Origin: Deltaproteobacteria bacterium
GTDB lineage: Bacteria > Chloroflexota > Dehalococcoidia > Dehalococcoidales > BS750m-G39
Reading direction: 5' to 3'
Assembly (NCBI GenBank): GCA_013202445.1
Contig: JABMRW010000055.1
Span: 1-5,909, forward strand
DNA: 5,909 nt
Shown here: in pieces, positions 1 through 5,127 of the stretch
Layout of the letters: each line of letters opens with the position of its first letter
How positions within the stretch are numbered: the first letter of the stretch is position 1
The notes under the pieces: model-generated
The model's database searches: none
What the model was told of the DNA's origin: nothing
Seen by the model: the letters and a program-made list of their open reading frames with translations, nothing else
Position numbers and translations under genes: made by a program

Positions 1-75
1 CTTCCCATACCCACCCGCCCAAAAAGGTTTCACCTCTTTTCATCTCTTAAACCCCACCCCATTTTTAAATAAGCC

Positions 76-126
76 ATTTGTTACGTAACGAATCCTGCAA
101 CACACTAGTGTGACATAGTGTATTAG
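76..126. promoter_or_regulatory. Putative operator region upstream of the protease cassette
   Basis: Positions 76-93 (ATTTGTTACGTAACGAAT) form an 18-bp palindrome with a single mismatched pair (79/90) and a perfect 10-bp core at 80-89. Positions 101-112 (CACACTAGTGTG) form a perfect 12-bp palindrome. TAGTGT recurs at 106-111 and 116-121, one helical turn apart, and ACACTA at 102-107 is its inverted partner. These elements lie directly upstream of the extended -10 promoter at 145-153, where a repressor or activator would bind. No regulator gene is visible in the window, so the identity of any binding protein is unknown. Confidence 0.35.
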
Positions 127-144
127 TTTCCAACTTGACCATTG

Positions 145-153
145 TGGTATAAT
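145..153 (+). promoter_or_regulatory. Extended -10 promoter for the small protein and protease pair
   Basis: TGGTATAAT at 145-153 fits the extended -10 consensus TGnTATAAT. A second TATAAT lies at 154-159. TTGACC at 135-140 resembles a -35 box but is only 7 nt from the first TATAAT and 13 nt from the second, so an extended -10 mode that needs no -35 is more likely. Transcription would begin around 160, leaving a leader of roughly 30 nt before the ATG at 193. Confidence 0.5.
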
Positions 154-192
154 TATAATACGTACGGGAACAACAAAAAGGGGCATACGATT

Positions 193-435
193 ATGGAGAA
201 ATTAGAAAAAGAGTTTAAATATTACCTTGAACATCAAGATGAACTCGTTAAAAAATACAATGGGAAATATATTGTAATAAAAGACCTTGAAGTCATAGGT
301 GCATATGATTCTGAACTGGAAGCTATTGAAAAGACCACAGAAAAGTATGAGTTAGGTACATTCTTAGTCCAAAAATGCGAGCATGGTAACGAAAGTTACA
401 CTCATACCTATAATTCAAGAGTGTTGTTTGCATAA
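193..435 (+). CDS. Small uncharacterised protein, DUF5678-like
   Basis: This 80-residue protein has no assigned function. Residues 1-22 are a charged, probably helical N-terminus. They are followed by a beta-type stretch NGKYIVIKDLEVIGAYDS (residues 23-40), a helix around ELEAIEKTTEKY and a final strand-rich tail. The KY-x-G-KYIVIKD-x-EVIG core recalls the small DUF5678 family; this is recognition by eye, not a search. The start is set at ATG 193 because AAAAGGGG lies about 9 nt upstream, whereas the in-frame TTG at 142 falls inside the promoter. There is no signal peptide or membrane segment. The protease gene begins 9 nt after its stop, so the two are almost certainly co-transcribed and probably act together. 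The gene is AT-rich compared with the genes from hisI onward, which suggests transfer. Confidence 0.72.
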   Translation: MEKLEKEFKYYLEHQDELVKKYNGKYIVIKDLEVIGAYDSELEAIEKTTEKYELGTFLVQKCEHGNESYTHTYNSRVLFA

Positions 436-444
436 GGATACTCA

Positions 445-1026
445 ATGCAAACACGAGTACAAGCGTTTACAAGAACGTATAACCAAAGAGTAAACGTACT
501 AACTTCTAAAGTCCATATTGCGGAGGCAATTAACCCTTCATCCTTCCCCAAACCCCCAAATCCGAAAGACATCGCTGCTAAAGAATTTACTGCCATCTGG
601 GACACTGGAGCAACAAATTCAGTTATCACTCAAAAGGTGATTGATGAATGTGGGCTAAAACCGATTGGTATGGCGAAGGTATTCCATGCCAATGGTGAAA
701 GCTTAACTCCAGTATATTTCGCCAGTGTTTTTCTCCCAGCCAAGGTTGTTGTTCCTCAATTACGGATGAGCAAAGGTATTTTAGTCGGTGATGCTGAAGT
801 ACTAATAGGAATGGATATAATAAGTCTAGGTGACTTCGCAATAACTAACAAAGATGGAAAAACAACGTTTTCATTCAGAACCCCATCTGTTGAACGTTTA
901 GACTTTGTAAAACAAGCTCAATCGGTAGCAACTCCGCAGACTTCAAAACCATCGTCCAAAGTCGGGAGAAACGACCCTTGCCCGTGCGGTAGCGGCAAAA
1001 AGTATAAAAAGTGCTGCGGTAAATAA
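445..1026 (+). CDS. Retropepsin-like aspartic protease with C-terminal SEC-C zinc motif
   Basis: This 193-residue protein is predicted to be a homodimeric retropepsin-type aspartic peptidase. The catalytic motif D53-T-G-A is preceded by the hydrophobic FTAIW. VLIGMDII (119-126) matches the second conserved retropepsin signature (two hydrophobics, then G-x-D). A flexible Pro/Ser/Thr/Lys linker (about 148-172) leads to a SEC-C motif at the extreme C-terminus, with zinc ligands C179, C181, C190 and C191, like the end of SecA. There is no signal peptide or membrane segment, so it probably acts in the cytoplasm. AAGGA at 434-438 overlaps the previous stop codon and sits 6 nt before the ATG, pointing to an operon with the small protein upstream. 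Base composition is AT-rich like its partner and unlike hisI. The substrate is unknown; the SEC-C tail may recruit a partner. Family assignment is confident, the biological role is not. Confidence 0.85.
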   Translation: MQTRVQAFTRTYNQRVNVLTSKVHIAEAINPSSFPKPPNPKDIAAKEFTAIWDTGATNSVITQKVIDECGLKPIGMAKVFHANGESLTPVYFASVFLPAKVVVPQLRMSKGILVGDAEVLIGMDIISLGDFAITNKDGKTTFSFRTPSVERLDFVKQAQSVATPQTSKPSSKVGRNDPCPCGSGKKYKKCCGK

Positions 1027-1082
1027 AGCCAATACACGAAGCTACTTCTAACTACTAAAAGGGGACACGGGGGGAGAGGTTG

Positions 1083-1412
1083 ATGAAAGACATAAAATTC
1101 AATAAAGACGGTCTAATCCCCGCCATCGCCCAGGACGCCGACACCGGAGAAGTCCTAATGCTCGCCTACATGAACGCAGAATCACTCCGCCGTACCCTGG
1201 AAAGCGGCCAGGCCTGGTTCTACAGCCGCAGCCGCCGGGAGCTCTGGCACAAAGGTGCCACCTCCGGCAACACCATCACCGTCAGTGAGGTCTGGAAAGA
1301 CTGCGATAGCGACACCATTCTCATCAAGGGCAAGGCCGCCGGCCCCGTCTGCCACACCGGTAATGCGACCTGCTTCTTCCAGCAGCTCACCCAAAAAGAC
1401 ATAGAACTCTAG
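1083..1412 (+). CDS. hisI: Phosphoribosyl-AMP cyclohydrolase (histidine biosynthesis)
   Basis: HisI opens the adenine ring of phosphoribosyl-AMP to give ProFAR, the third step of histidine synthesis, in the cytoplasm. The 109-residue protein is full length for a monofunctional enzyme; the HisE pyrophosphohydrolase domain found in many fusions is absent. Signatures visible are W55-HKGATSG, the D73-C-D-S-D77 metal site, and GPVC90HTG...C97F. The spacings C74-C90 (16) and C90-C97 (7) match the three zinc cysteines known for the family, and D73/D75/D77 are the expected magnesium ligands. ATG 1083 is chosen because GGAG at 1073-1076 is 6 nt away; the TTG immediately before it is too close to this Shine-Dalgarno. 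No other his gene is in the window. No clear promoter is seen in the 56-nt gap after the protease gene, so read-through from the cassette is possible. Confidence 0.95.
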   Translation: MKDIKFNKDGLIPAIAQDADTGEVLMLAYMNAESLRRTLESGQAWFYSRSRRELWHKGATSGNTITVSEVWKDCDSDTILIKGKAAGPVCHTGNATCFFQQLTQKDIEL

Positions 1413-1429
1413 AAATTAACATAACGGGG

Positions 1430-1464
1430 AAACCAAAACAAACCAAAACAAACCAAAACAAACC
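1430..1464. repeat. 10-bp tandem repeat, about 3.5 copies
   Basis: The unit AACCAAAACA occurs three times exactly (1431-1460) plus a partial copy, giving 35 bp that contain only A and C on the plus strand. TTAACATAAC occurs on both sides, at 1416-1425 and 1491-1500. It lies in the non-coding gap between convergent hisI and the DUF1385 gene. The rest of 1413-1558 holds only the weak terminator. Confidence 0.85.
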
Positions 1465-1503
1465 GCCTCCACCCCATAATTACGATGCACTTAACATAAC
1501 CAG

Positions 1504-1542
1504 AAAAACAACTCCCCGAAGCTAGCCACGCCTGAATTGTTT
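1504..1542 (-). terminator. Possible weak intrinsic terminator of the minus-strand operon
   Basis: On the minus strand AAACAATTC (1542-1534) can pair with GAGTTGTTT (1514-1506) in a 9-bp stem with one G-U pair, running into a T tract at 1508-1504. It begins 17 nt after the DUF1385 stop codon, the right place. The loop is long (19 nt) and the stem AT-rich, so this is a weak call. Confidence 0.33.
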
Positions 1543-1558
1543 CCCCGGAAAAAGAGGC

Positions 1559-2437
1559 TTATGTCGCCTCCTCCTGGTCAAGCTCCACCGCCCTGCTCAG
1601 CGCGGCCAGGGCAACCTCAAGCTGACTATCATCGGGCTCCCGAGTCGTCAACGATTGCAGCAACAGTCCGGGAGCGGCTATCACCCTGACGACGGGGTTG
1701 TCGGCGTGATTGGCGCTAAAGTAGATAACCTCATAACCCAGGCCGGCAATAACCGGAATAAGCAGTATCCGCGATAAAATCAGCAGCCCCAACCCCGGCA
1801 AACCGACCAGGGCAAAAACTATAATAGCTATAATCAGCACGACAAACAGAAAACTGGTGCCGCAGCGACGGTGGGCGGTACTGTATTTCTTGACGGCTTC
1901 TATCTCTAGAGGGACGCCGGCTTCGTAGGCATTTATCGACTTGTGCTCAGCACCATGATAAGCGAAATACCGCTTGATATCGGGCACCATAGAGATTAAG
2001 CTCAGGTAAATAACGAAAATAGCCACCCGGATTAAGCCCTCCACCAGACTAAAGACAAGGGCTGAGGTGATATAGGGTTTAATAAGGTTGGCCAGGAAAA
2101 GGGGGGCCATAAAGAAGAGGACAACCGCCACCGCCATCGAAACGGCTAACAGCAGCCAGACGAACCACCCGGAAATCTCCGCCTCTTCCTCCTCCAGAGA
2201 GACATTAGCCGAATAAAGCAGGCTCCTGATACCCAGAACCAGGGCCTCAATCAGAACAATAACGCCACGGATTAAGGGAGTTCGCCTCAACCGGCCAGAA
2301 TAGAAACCCGCCAGCAGCTGGGTATCCAAAGCCAGCCCGCCACCGGGGCGGCGCACGGCGGTAACCATTGCCTTCTGCCCGCGCATCATCACCCCCTCCA
2401 TAACCGCCTGACCGCCATAAAAAAATTTCTTAGCCAT
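1559..2437 (-). CDS. DUF1385 (YqhQ-like) integral membrane protein
   Basis: This 292-residue protein belongs to the DUF1385 family, which includes Bacillus YqhQ and is sometimes described as a predicted metal-dependent enzyme; no reaction is established. Family hallmarks are GGQAVMEGVMMRG near the N-terminus (8-20), Y160-HGAEHKSINAYE (160-172) and HRRCGTSF (189-196), then a conserved tail with TTREPDDSQLEVAL (264-277). The His/Glu-rich HGAEH motif is the likely metal or active site. Hydrophobic segments at about 93-117, 126-150, 196-213 and 214-236 suggest four membrane passes. Proximity of this family to rpmE is seen in other bacteria. The start is odd: no Shine-Dalgarno precedes the ATG, which instead follows the T-tract of a strong terminator by only a few bases, so expression probably depends on read-through. 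The N-terminus agrees with the family, so the start itself is trusted. Confidence 0.9.
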   Translation of the reverse strand: MAKKFFYGGQAVMEGVMMRGQKAMVTAVRRPGGGLALDTQLLAGFYSGRLRRTPLIRGVIVLIEALVLGIRSLLYSANVSLEEEEAEISGWFVWLLLAVSMAVAVVLFFMAPLFLANLIKPYITSALVFSLVEGLIRVAIFVIYLSLISMVPDIKRYFAYHGAEHKSINAYEAGVPLEIEAVKKYSTAHRRCGTSFLFVVLIIAIIVFALVGLPGLGLLILSRILLIPVIAGLGYEVIYFSANHADNPVVRVIAAPGLLLQSLTTREPDDSQLEVALAALSRAVELDQEEAT

Positions 2438-2470
2438 AATAAAAAAGGAGCGGCTTACCAGCCCGCTCCT
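2438..2470 (-). terminator. Strong rho-independent terminator after rpmE
   Basis: On the minus strand AGGAGCGGGCT (2470-2460) pairs with AGCCGCTCCT (2455-2446) as a 10-bp GC-rich stem with one bulged G and a GGTA loop, followed at once by TTTTTT and then ATT. It begins 19 nt beyond the rpmE stop. The tract ends next to the DUF1385 ATG, so it would end the ribosomal-protein transcript and limit the downstream gene. Confidence 0.88.
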
Positions 2471-2489
2471 CCCCCGTCAAAATATTAGT

Positions 2490-2696
2490 CTAACCCTCCA
2501 ACTTATAGCGCCGCTTAAATCGCTCCACTCGCCCCAGAGTATCCACCACCCGCTGCTCACCGGTGTAAAAGGGGTGGCATTTACTGCACAACTCAACCTT
2601 TAACACCTTCTTGATAGAGCCGGTGGTAAAGGTATTGCCGCAGGCACAGATTATCTTGGCATCAGTATAATACTCGGGGTGAATCTTGGGCTTCAT
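2490..2696 (-). CDS. rpmE: Large-subunit ribosomal protein bL31, zinc-binding form
   Basis: bL31 sits at the central protuberance and bridges the subunits of the 70S ribosome. The 68-residue protein has the standard length and landmarks: IHPEYY near the start, C17-A-C19-G, C37-S-K-C40-HPFYTG, and the GRVERFKRRY tail. All four cysteines of the zinc-containing C+ type are present, unlike the zinc-free paralogues induced under zinc shortage. The gene starts 5 nt after the rpmA stop and has no Shine-Dalgarno in the usual window. The nearest one, AGGAGG, is inside rpmA 29 nt upstream and is separated from the start by a perfect palindrome (see the regulatory entry). Coupling to rpmA translation is therefore likely. 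A strong terminator follows. Confidence 0.96.
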   Translation of the reverse strand: MKPKIHPEYYTDAKIICACGNTFTTGSIKKVLKVELCSKCHPFYTGEQRVVDTLGRVERFKRRYKLEG

Positions 2697-2731
2697 AACA
2701 TTTAGTTAGCGTATACGCTAACCTTCCTCCT
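2694..2731 (-). promoter_or_regulatory. Hairpin-bridged ribosome binding site of rpmE (predicted)
   Basis: On the minus strand AGGAGG (2731-2726) and AAG are followed by GTTAGCGTATACGCTAAC (2722-2705), a perfect 18-bp palindrome able to fold as a 7-bp stem with a TATA loop, then 8 nt and the ATG (2696-2694). Linear spacing is 29 nt, too long, but folding removes 18 nt and leaves 11. The palindrome also encodes the last residues of RpmA. Structured spacers of this kind are known from some phage T4 genes. Confidence 0.45.
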
Positions 2732-2956
2732 GTCGTTGCTGGTGGGCTCAAATTTAACCACGCCGTCAATAAGGGCGTAAATGGTATAGTCCTTGCCCAC
2801 GCCGACGTTATCGCCGGGGTGAATCCGGGTGCCCCTTTGCCGAACTATGATAGTCCCGGCCTGGACACGCTGACCGGCGTATATCTTGACGCCCAGCCGT
2901 TTTGCCTTGCTATCCCGACCCAGACGACTGGTGCCGCCACCTTTCTTATGCGCCAC
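2702..2956 (-). CDS. rpmA: Large-subunit ribosomal protein bL27
   Basis: bL27 reaches toward the peptidyl-transferase centre with its N-terminal tail and helps position the tRNA ends. The 84-residue product is of usual size: AHKKGGGTSRLGRDS at the N-terminus, then KRLGVK, and the family core IIVRQRGTRIHPGDNVG, ending at DGVVKFE plus a short tail. It lacks the cleavable N-terminal extension typical of Firmicutes bL27, which argues against a Firmicute host. The start codon is GTG (2956-2954); GAGGTG lies 7 nt upstream inside rplU, and the coding regions overlap by 11 nt. The adjacency to rplU is the near-universal bacterial order. Confidence 0.97.
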   Translation of the reverse strand: MAHKKGGGTSRLGRDSKAKRLGVKIYAGQRVQAGTIIVRQRGTRIHPGDNVGVGKDYTIYALIDGVVKFEPTSNDRRKVSVYAN

Positions 2957-3329
2957 TTTCCGTCACCTCTTTCTTGCGCCGTGTCGTCTTTTTGACCGGC
3001 TTAGCCTCGGCTACCCCCGGTCTAACTATCTTATCAATAACCAGCCTCGTATACTGCTGACGATGCCCCGTCTTCTTGCGGTAACGCACCTTGGGCTTAT
3101 ACTTAAAAACGATAACCTTCTTACCTTTGCCTGACCCTTTAGAGGTGGCAACTACCTTGGCCCCATCAACGGTAGGCATACCGATGGTTACCTGGTCACC
3201 GTCAGCGATGAGTAATACCTTATCCAGTTCCACGGTATTACCCTCGGCCACATCCAGGCGCTCCACATCTATAGTCTGACCAGGGTTTACCCGGTACTGC
3301 TTTCCCCCGGTCTTAATAATAGCGTAAAT
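2946..3329 (-). CDS. rplU: Large-subunit ribosomal protein bL21, apparent ATT start
   Basis: bL21 binds 23S rRNA in the large subunit. The protein, 127 residues from the chosen start, shows YAIIKTGGKQYRV at the N-terminus and the RYRKKTGHRQ signature (82-91). About 24 mostly basic residues (AEAKPVKKTTRRKK and onward) extend it past the usual length of about 103. The normal initiator position, just before YAIIKTGG, is an ATT codon at 3329-3327. GGGAGG (3342-3337) precedes it by exactly 7 nt, and a strong promoter would start transcription only about 17 nt upstream. The alternative TTG at 3344-3342 overlaps that Shine-Dalgarno, has none of its own, and would sit about 2 nt from the RNA end. AUU initiation is thus the best reading, though a base error changing ATG to ATT cannot be excluded. 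If TTG were used the gene would end at 3344. Confidence 0.93.
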   Translation of the reverse strand: MYAIIKTGGKQYRVNPGQTIDVERLDVAEGNTVELDKVLLIADGDQVTIGMPTVDGAKVVATSKGSGKGKKVIVFKYKPKVRYRKKTGHRQQYTRLVIDKIVRPGVAEAKPVKKTTRRKKEVTESGA

Positions 3330-3351
3330 TTTTAGACCTCCCAAACAGGCT

Positions 3352-3381
3352 ATTGTAGCAATTGCTCTGGCTAGGTGTCAA
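3352..3381 (-). promoter_or_regulatory. Sigma-70-type promoter of rplU-rpmA-rpmE
   Basis: On the minus strand a perfect TTGACA (3381-3376) is followed after 18 nt by TACAAT (3357-3352), one mismatch from consensus. The expected start near 3346 leaves a leader of about 17 nt, just long enough for the GGGAGG ribosome binding site. It lies in the gap between the coaE stop and rplU, so the ribosomal genes need not depend on coaE transcription. Confidence 0.8.
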
Positions 3382-3391
3382 GCGCCAGCTT

Positions 3392-3979
3392 CTACCACAG
3401 TCCTCTTACCTTTGCCTTTAGCTCATTAAGACTACAATCAGTATCTATAATCACGTCGGCATGCCTGGCTCGCTCTTCAGAGGATAGCTGGGAGCGGATA
3501 CGAGCCAGGGTCTGCTCTTCAGACATCCCACTCCTTTCTTTCAGCCGCTTGAGCACCGTGGCCTCGGGGGCTACGGTAATCCAGACCTCATCTACCTCGT
3601 CCGCCAGTGAAGGTCCACCAACCTCCAGCAGGAGAGGGACTTCCAGCACCAACAAGCCTGCTCCCTGCCGCCGATATTCCTCAATCTCAGCCTTCACCCA
3701 GGCATGTATCCGGGGGTGCATTATCCTGTTGAGCCGGGCTCTAGCCCCGGGGTTGGCAAAGACTATTTCCCCTAGCTTGTTGCGGTCGACCTCGCCTTGC
3801 GGGGTTAGAATCTGCCGGCCAAAGGCGGCCACCACCTCCCGCCAGGCATCGGTATCAGGCTTAAATACCTTATGCCCGACCTTATCGGTGTCAATGACGG
3901 CTGCTCCCAGCTCCTTAAGGAACCGGGAAACGGTGCTCTTACCGCTACCTATGCCGCCGCTAAGACCAATGACCTTCAT
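3392..3979 (-). CDS. coaE: Dephospho-CoA kinase
   Basis: CoaE phosphorylates the 3'-hydroxyl of dephospho-CoA with ATP, the last step of coenzyme A synthesis, in the cytoplasm. The 195-residue length is typical. The P-loop G8-GIGSGKST16 opens the protein; D30-TDKVGH matches the family DxDxxxH element; MHPRI (87-91) and VPLLLE (114-119) are family landmarks of the CoA-binding and lid regions, and the ERARHADVIID stretch (169-179) closes the fold. No residues appear to be missing. The ATG at 3979 gives a canonical N-terminus. Only GGTGGG directly adjoins the ATG, so there is no well-spaced Shine-Dalgarno, and the predicted promoter would make the mRNA nearly leaderless. The gene is divergent from amrS and lies upstream of rplU on the same strand. 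Confidence 0.96.
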   Translation of the reverse strand: MKVIGLSGGIGSGKSTVSRFLKELGAAVIDTDKVGHKVFKPDTDAWREVVAAFGRQILTPQGEVDRNKLGEIVFANPGARARLNRIMHPRIHAWVKAEIEEYRRQGAGLLVLEVPLLLEVGGPSLADEVDEVWITVAPEATVLKRLKERSGMSEEQTLARIRSQLSSEERARHADVIIDTDCSLNELKAKVRGLW

Positions 3980-3986
3980 CCCACCA

Positions 3987-4027
3987 AGTCTAGCTTTTGG
4001 CAGCTAGACAGTCAAGGGATTTTTTTT
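3987..4027 (-). promoter_or_regulatory. Promoter of coaE with A-tract and an inverted repeat in its spacer
   Basis: On the minus strand TTGACT (4015-4010) and TAGACT (3992-3987) are 17 nt apart. A run of eight A (4027-4020) sits just upstream of the -35, as an UP element would. GTCTAGC (3988-3994) and GCTAGAC (4003-4009) form a perfect 7-bp inverted repeat with an 8-nt centre, almost filling the space between the two boxes and so a possible operator. Transcription would start at about 3980, next to the ATG. Confidence 0.45.
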
Positions 4028-4061
4028 CTGTAACTATGGGGTGTGATTGACTTCAGTTGAG

Positions 4062-4070
4062 TGATATAAT
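4062..4070 (+). promoter_or_regulatory. Extended -10 promoter of amrS-amrB
   Basis: TGATATAAT at 4062-4070 matches TGnTATAAT. TTGACT at 4047-4052 lies only 12 nt upstream of TATAAT, too near to be a normal -35. The start would be near 4077, giving a leader of about 10 nt that begins at the AAAGGAG ribosome binding site. Confidence 0.5.
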
Positions 4071-4086
4071 TAGACAAAGGAGCATT

Positions 4087-5127
4087 ATGCACCAGGCAAT
4101 GCTCTATGAGAAGCTGCCGAACTCCAGGGTGAGGTGCGGCACCTGCCAGTGGCGCTGCAATATAGTTCCAGGTAAATTTGGCGTCTGCCGGGTCTATCAG
4201 AACCGGGACGGCACCCTGTATAACCTAAACTACGCCAGGGCGTCGTCGGTAGCCGTCGACCCTATTGAAAAGAAACCGCTATTCCACCTTTTCCCCGGCA
4301 GCCTGGCTTTCTCTATAGGAGGCTGGGGCTGCAACTTCCACTGCCAGGACTGCCAGAACTGGGAAATCTCCTGCCCGGTAGATAACAAGCCCTGGCTTAA
4401 TTCCCAGGAAGTTCCGCCCCAGACAGCCGTGGAACTTGCCATAGAGCACAACTGCCAGGGCATCGCTTGGACATACAACGAGCCCGGCATCTGGTTTGAA
4501 TACACCCTGGACTCGGCCAAGCTGGCTAAAGAGAATAACCTTTATACCGTCTACGTGACCAATGGCTATCTCACCCCTGAGGCGCTGGATACCATCGGGC
4601 CTTACCTTGATGCCTGGCGGGTTGATATCAAGGGCTTCACCGACTCCCTCTACCAAAAGCTGGCTAAAATACACCACTGGCGAGGGATACTTGAGGTTGC
4701 CCAGCGGGCTAAGGCTAAGTGGAATATGCACGTTGAGGTGGTAACCAACATCATACCCACCATGAATGACGATGACTATCAACTGAACGGAATAGCCAGC
4801 TGGATAAGAGACGAGTTGGGAGAACTGACCCCGTGGCATGTGACCCGCTTTTACCCCCACCATAATATGACGGCCTTACCCCCAACCCCCGTATCCACCC
4901 TGGAGCACGCCTGTGAGATTGGCAAAAAGGCCGGGCTTAAGTTCGTCTATGCCGGCAATGTTCCCGGCCACAGCAGTGAAAGCACTATCTGCTATAACTG
5001 CAGTAATATCATTGTGCAGCGCCTCGGCTACCAGACCGAGGTAGTCGGGCTGGAGGGTTCAAAATGCAAGTTTTGCGGGGCGGAGCTTAACTTCAGGACA
5101 GGCAGCCCGAAGGGGAGTAGAAAATGA
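4087..5127 (+). CDS. amrS: AmmeMemoRadiSam system radical SAM enzyme
   Basis: This 346-residue member of the PflA-like COG1180 group belongs to the AmmeMemoRadiSam set, in which a radical SAM enzyme is encoded with Memo-like and AMMECR1-like proteins. The reaction is not settled. The radical SAM triad is C82-NFH-C86-QD-C89, which binds the 4Fe-4S cluster and SAM. An N-terminal cysteine block, C17-x2-C20-x3-C24 then C34, and a C-terminal pair of CxxC motifs, C302/C305 and C327/C330, could hold further metal. TYNEPGIWFEY (129-139), YVTNGY (156-161), WRVDIKG (177-183) and VVTNIIPTMND (218-228) are typical core-barrel motifs. ATG 4087 is chosen because AAAGGAG ends 4 nt upstream; the in-frame TTG at 4057 lies inside the promoter. 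It overlaps amrB by 4 nt (ATGA). Confidence 0.92.
   Translation: MHQAMLYEKLPNSRVRCGTCQWRCNIVPGKFGVCRVYQNRDGTLYNLNYARASSVAVDPIEKKPLFHLFPGSLAFSIGGWGCNFHCQDCQNWEISCPVDNKPWLNSQEVPPQTAVELAIEHNCQGIAWTYNEPGIWFEYTLDSAKLAKENNLYTVYVTNGYLTPEALDTIGPYLDAWRVDIKGFTDSLYQKLAKIHHWRGILEVAQRAKAKWNMHVEVVTNIIPTMNDDDYQLNGIASWIRDELGELTPWHVTRFYPHHNMTALPPTPVSTLEHACEIGKKAGLKFVYAGNVPGHSSESTICYNCSNIIVQRLGYQTEVVGLEGSKCKFCGAELNFRTGSPKGSRK

Noticed and set aside
21..40. Short hairpin AAAAAGGT-TTC-ACCTCTTTT resembling a terminator
   Set aside because: Only four clean pairs next to the loop plus A-T pairs across a bulge; no upstream gene is visible to terminate.
1..43. Possible N-terminus of a divergent minus-strand gene (ATG at 43-41, open for 14 codons to the edge)
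   Set aside because: Too short to recognise, and only a poorly spaced G-rich stretch stands in for a ribosome binding site.
142..192. Upstream TTG start extending the small protein by 17 residues
   Set aside because: The extension lies inside the predicted -10 region and has no ribosome binding site; ATG 193 has one.
1061..1079. G-rich tract before hisI as a G-quadruplex or regulatory element
   Set aside because: It does not supply four clean runs of three G with short loops, and is adequately explained as a G-rich Shine-Dalgarno region.
3375..4007. Long plus-strand open frame of 210 codons across coaE
   Set aside because: It is Ser/Arg-rich low-complexity translation antisense to coaE, with no ribosome binding site evidence.
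4057..4086. Upstream TTG start for amrS
   Set aside because: It overlaps the extended -10 promoter; ATG 4087 has AAAGGAG just before it.
4279..4863. Long minus-strand open frame of 194 codons within amrS
   Set aside because: It is antisense to a gene with intact family motifs, its translation shows no recognisable family, and it is a typical by-product of GC-biased codon use.
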